From assembly GCF_003967175.1 (NCBI RefSeq), contig NZ_AP018553.1, positions 1,054,001-1,118,000 of the forward strand: a DNA stretch of 64,000 nt. The letters run 5' to 3'. Below the pieces are notes generated by a model. It was not told where the DNA came from. It saw only the letters and a program-made list of their open reading frames with translations, and searched no databases. Both the position numbers and the translations under genes were made by a program. Numbering within the stretch: the first letter of the stretch is position 1; each line of letters starts with the position of its first letter. Below are positions 63,390 to 64,000 of the stretch, piece by piece. The DNA comes from Sulfodiicoccus acidiphilus (GTDB lineage Archaea; Thermoproteota; Thermoprotei_A; Sulfolobales; Sulfolobaceae).

Positions 63390-64000
63390 GTGTCGGTGAG
63401 CATAGGAAGTTTGCCTATCAGAAGTAAGGAACTTCAAGCCGCTCTCAAAAAGGTCGATCGAAGTATGTTCCTTCCTCCTAACGTGAGACACTTGGCTTAC
63501 GATCCGAACTATATCGATTCGCCAATTCAGGTCAGTCAGAAACACTCCACGACCGCACTCTCTCTTGGTCTCTTCATGCTAGACCAACTCGAATTGGAGA
63601 GTGGACATAAAGTGTTGGAGGTGGGAACAGGTACGGGATACTACACCGCCCTTATGATACAAATGGGGTGCGACGTGGTCACACTAGAGATGGATGATGA
63701 GATGTATCAACTTGCTTCGAAGGCCCTAGCTGGAATGAGAGTAAAACTGATTAAAGCCGATGGAAGTTTAGGCTTCCTTCCTGAGGCCCCTTACGATAGG
63801 GCTATAATTTGGTCTGCCTCTCCTTTTCTTCCTTGTGGTCCCTTGTCTCAGTTAAGGGAAGGAGGAGTAATGATAGTCCCACTACAGGTGGGAGAGCGTC
63901 AGTACCTCTACAAAGTGATAAGAACAGAACCTCCAACTATGTTAAGATTGATAGAGGTGCTCTTTGGTAAGATGGATGGAATATGTGGATTTGGAAGGTG
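63390..64000 (+). CDS. pcm: Protein-L-isoaspartate O-methyltransferase, 3'-truncated
   Basis: Open frame from GTG at 63390 (or 63396) to the window edge, about 203 codons, no stop. Pcm repairs isoaspartyl residues in aged proteins using S-adenosylmethionine. Motifs: VDRSMFLPPNVRHLAYDP, DSPIQVSQKHSTTALSLGLF, SAM-binding VLEVGTGTGYYTALMIQMG and the second SAM motif VVTLEMDDEM. Family members run to about 230 residues, so about 30 codons lie past the edge. Confidence 0.9.
   Translation, partial: MSVSIGSLPIRSKELQAALKKVDRSMFLPPNVRHLAYDPNYIDSPIQVSQKHSTTALSLGLFMLDQLELESGHKVLEVGTGTGYYTALMIQMGCDVVTLEMDDEMYQLASKALAGMRVKLIKADGSLGFLPEAPYDRAIIWSASPFLPCGPLSQLREGGVMIVPLQVGERQYLYKVIRTEPPTMLRLIEVLFGKMDGICGFGR

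Noticed and set aside
1-64000. CRISPR array
   Set aside because: No regularly spaced identical repeats of 23-37 nt seen. The repeated GC-rich hairpins are scattered, in both orientations, and belong to TnpB-type elements.

Overview
The window looks like chromosomal DNA of a thermoacidophilic crenarchaeon of the order Sulfolobales. A Metallosphaera-like genome would fit, but the genus is inferred. The grounds are: a cdvA-cdvB-cdvC division operon, an archaeal-type RpoK, tricorn protease, a Y-family Dpo4, TIP49, a split gcvPA/gcvPB pair, mevalonate genes with a DUF35 partner, tRNA genes with short introns after position 37, many GTG/TTG starts, and TATA boxes about 25-30 nt upstream of leaderless starts. 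Most of the DNA is densely packed housekeeping sequence.

Layout. 1-5.2 kb: glycine cleavage P-protein subunits (gcvPA cut by the left edge), signal peptidase, a zinc-ribbon protein, enolase and small membrane proteins. 5.3-8.0 kb: the Cdv (ESCRT-III/Vps4) cell-division operon. 8.1-10.5 kb: RNA polymerase subunit Rpo6 and a likely serine-synthesis pair (class V aminotransferase and SerA). 11.8-15.2 kb: an FTR1-like membrane protein divergent from sufB-sufD. 15.2-23.2 kb: an accessory island with tRNA-Thr and tRNA-Met, a ribbon-helix-helix (RHH) gene, an intact TnpB element, a three-gene DUF2589 cassette, a VapBC pair and at least five TnpB-element remnants. 23.3-29 kb: speD, then HMG-CoA synthase, thiolase-like, DUF35 and HMG-CoA reductase genes in one operon, then glyA. 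30-36 kb: tRNA-Gly, an SCP2 protein, a mutarotase-like enzyme and an ABC export system with a large secreted subunit. 36-44 kb: alcohol dehydrogenase, tricorn and acyl-CoA metabolism genes. 44-51 kb: GMP synthase amidotransferase subunit, TIP49, PfkB kinase, Dpo4 and an S53 protease. 51.8-59.3 kb: an amidohydrolase-like protein without its HxH motif, a Trm5-like methyltransferase, glutamine synthetase-like protein, and cobQ divergent from cobS-cbiB. 59-64 kb: an M48 peptidase, a molybdenum hydroxylase large subunit, a PUA protein and a right-truncated protein-isoaspartate methyltransferase.

Three things stand out. First, about a dozen short elements (mostly 240-340 bp, one of about 500 bp) keep the left-end hairpin and right-end hairpin of TnpB elements but have lost most of the tnpB ORF. 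They fall into two families with different flanking motifs and may be guide-RNA-only mobile elements. Second, a compact cassette (DUF2589 protein, small protein, coiled-coil protein) of unknown function sits in the island. Third, four conserved genes (enolase, speD, the ABC secreted subunit, 3-hydroxyacyl-CoA dehydrogenase) each carry a one-base deficit in a G or C run. This points to systematic sequencing error unless shown otherwise.

All functions come from reading motifs and reading frames by eye. No database search was run.
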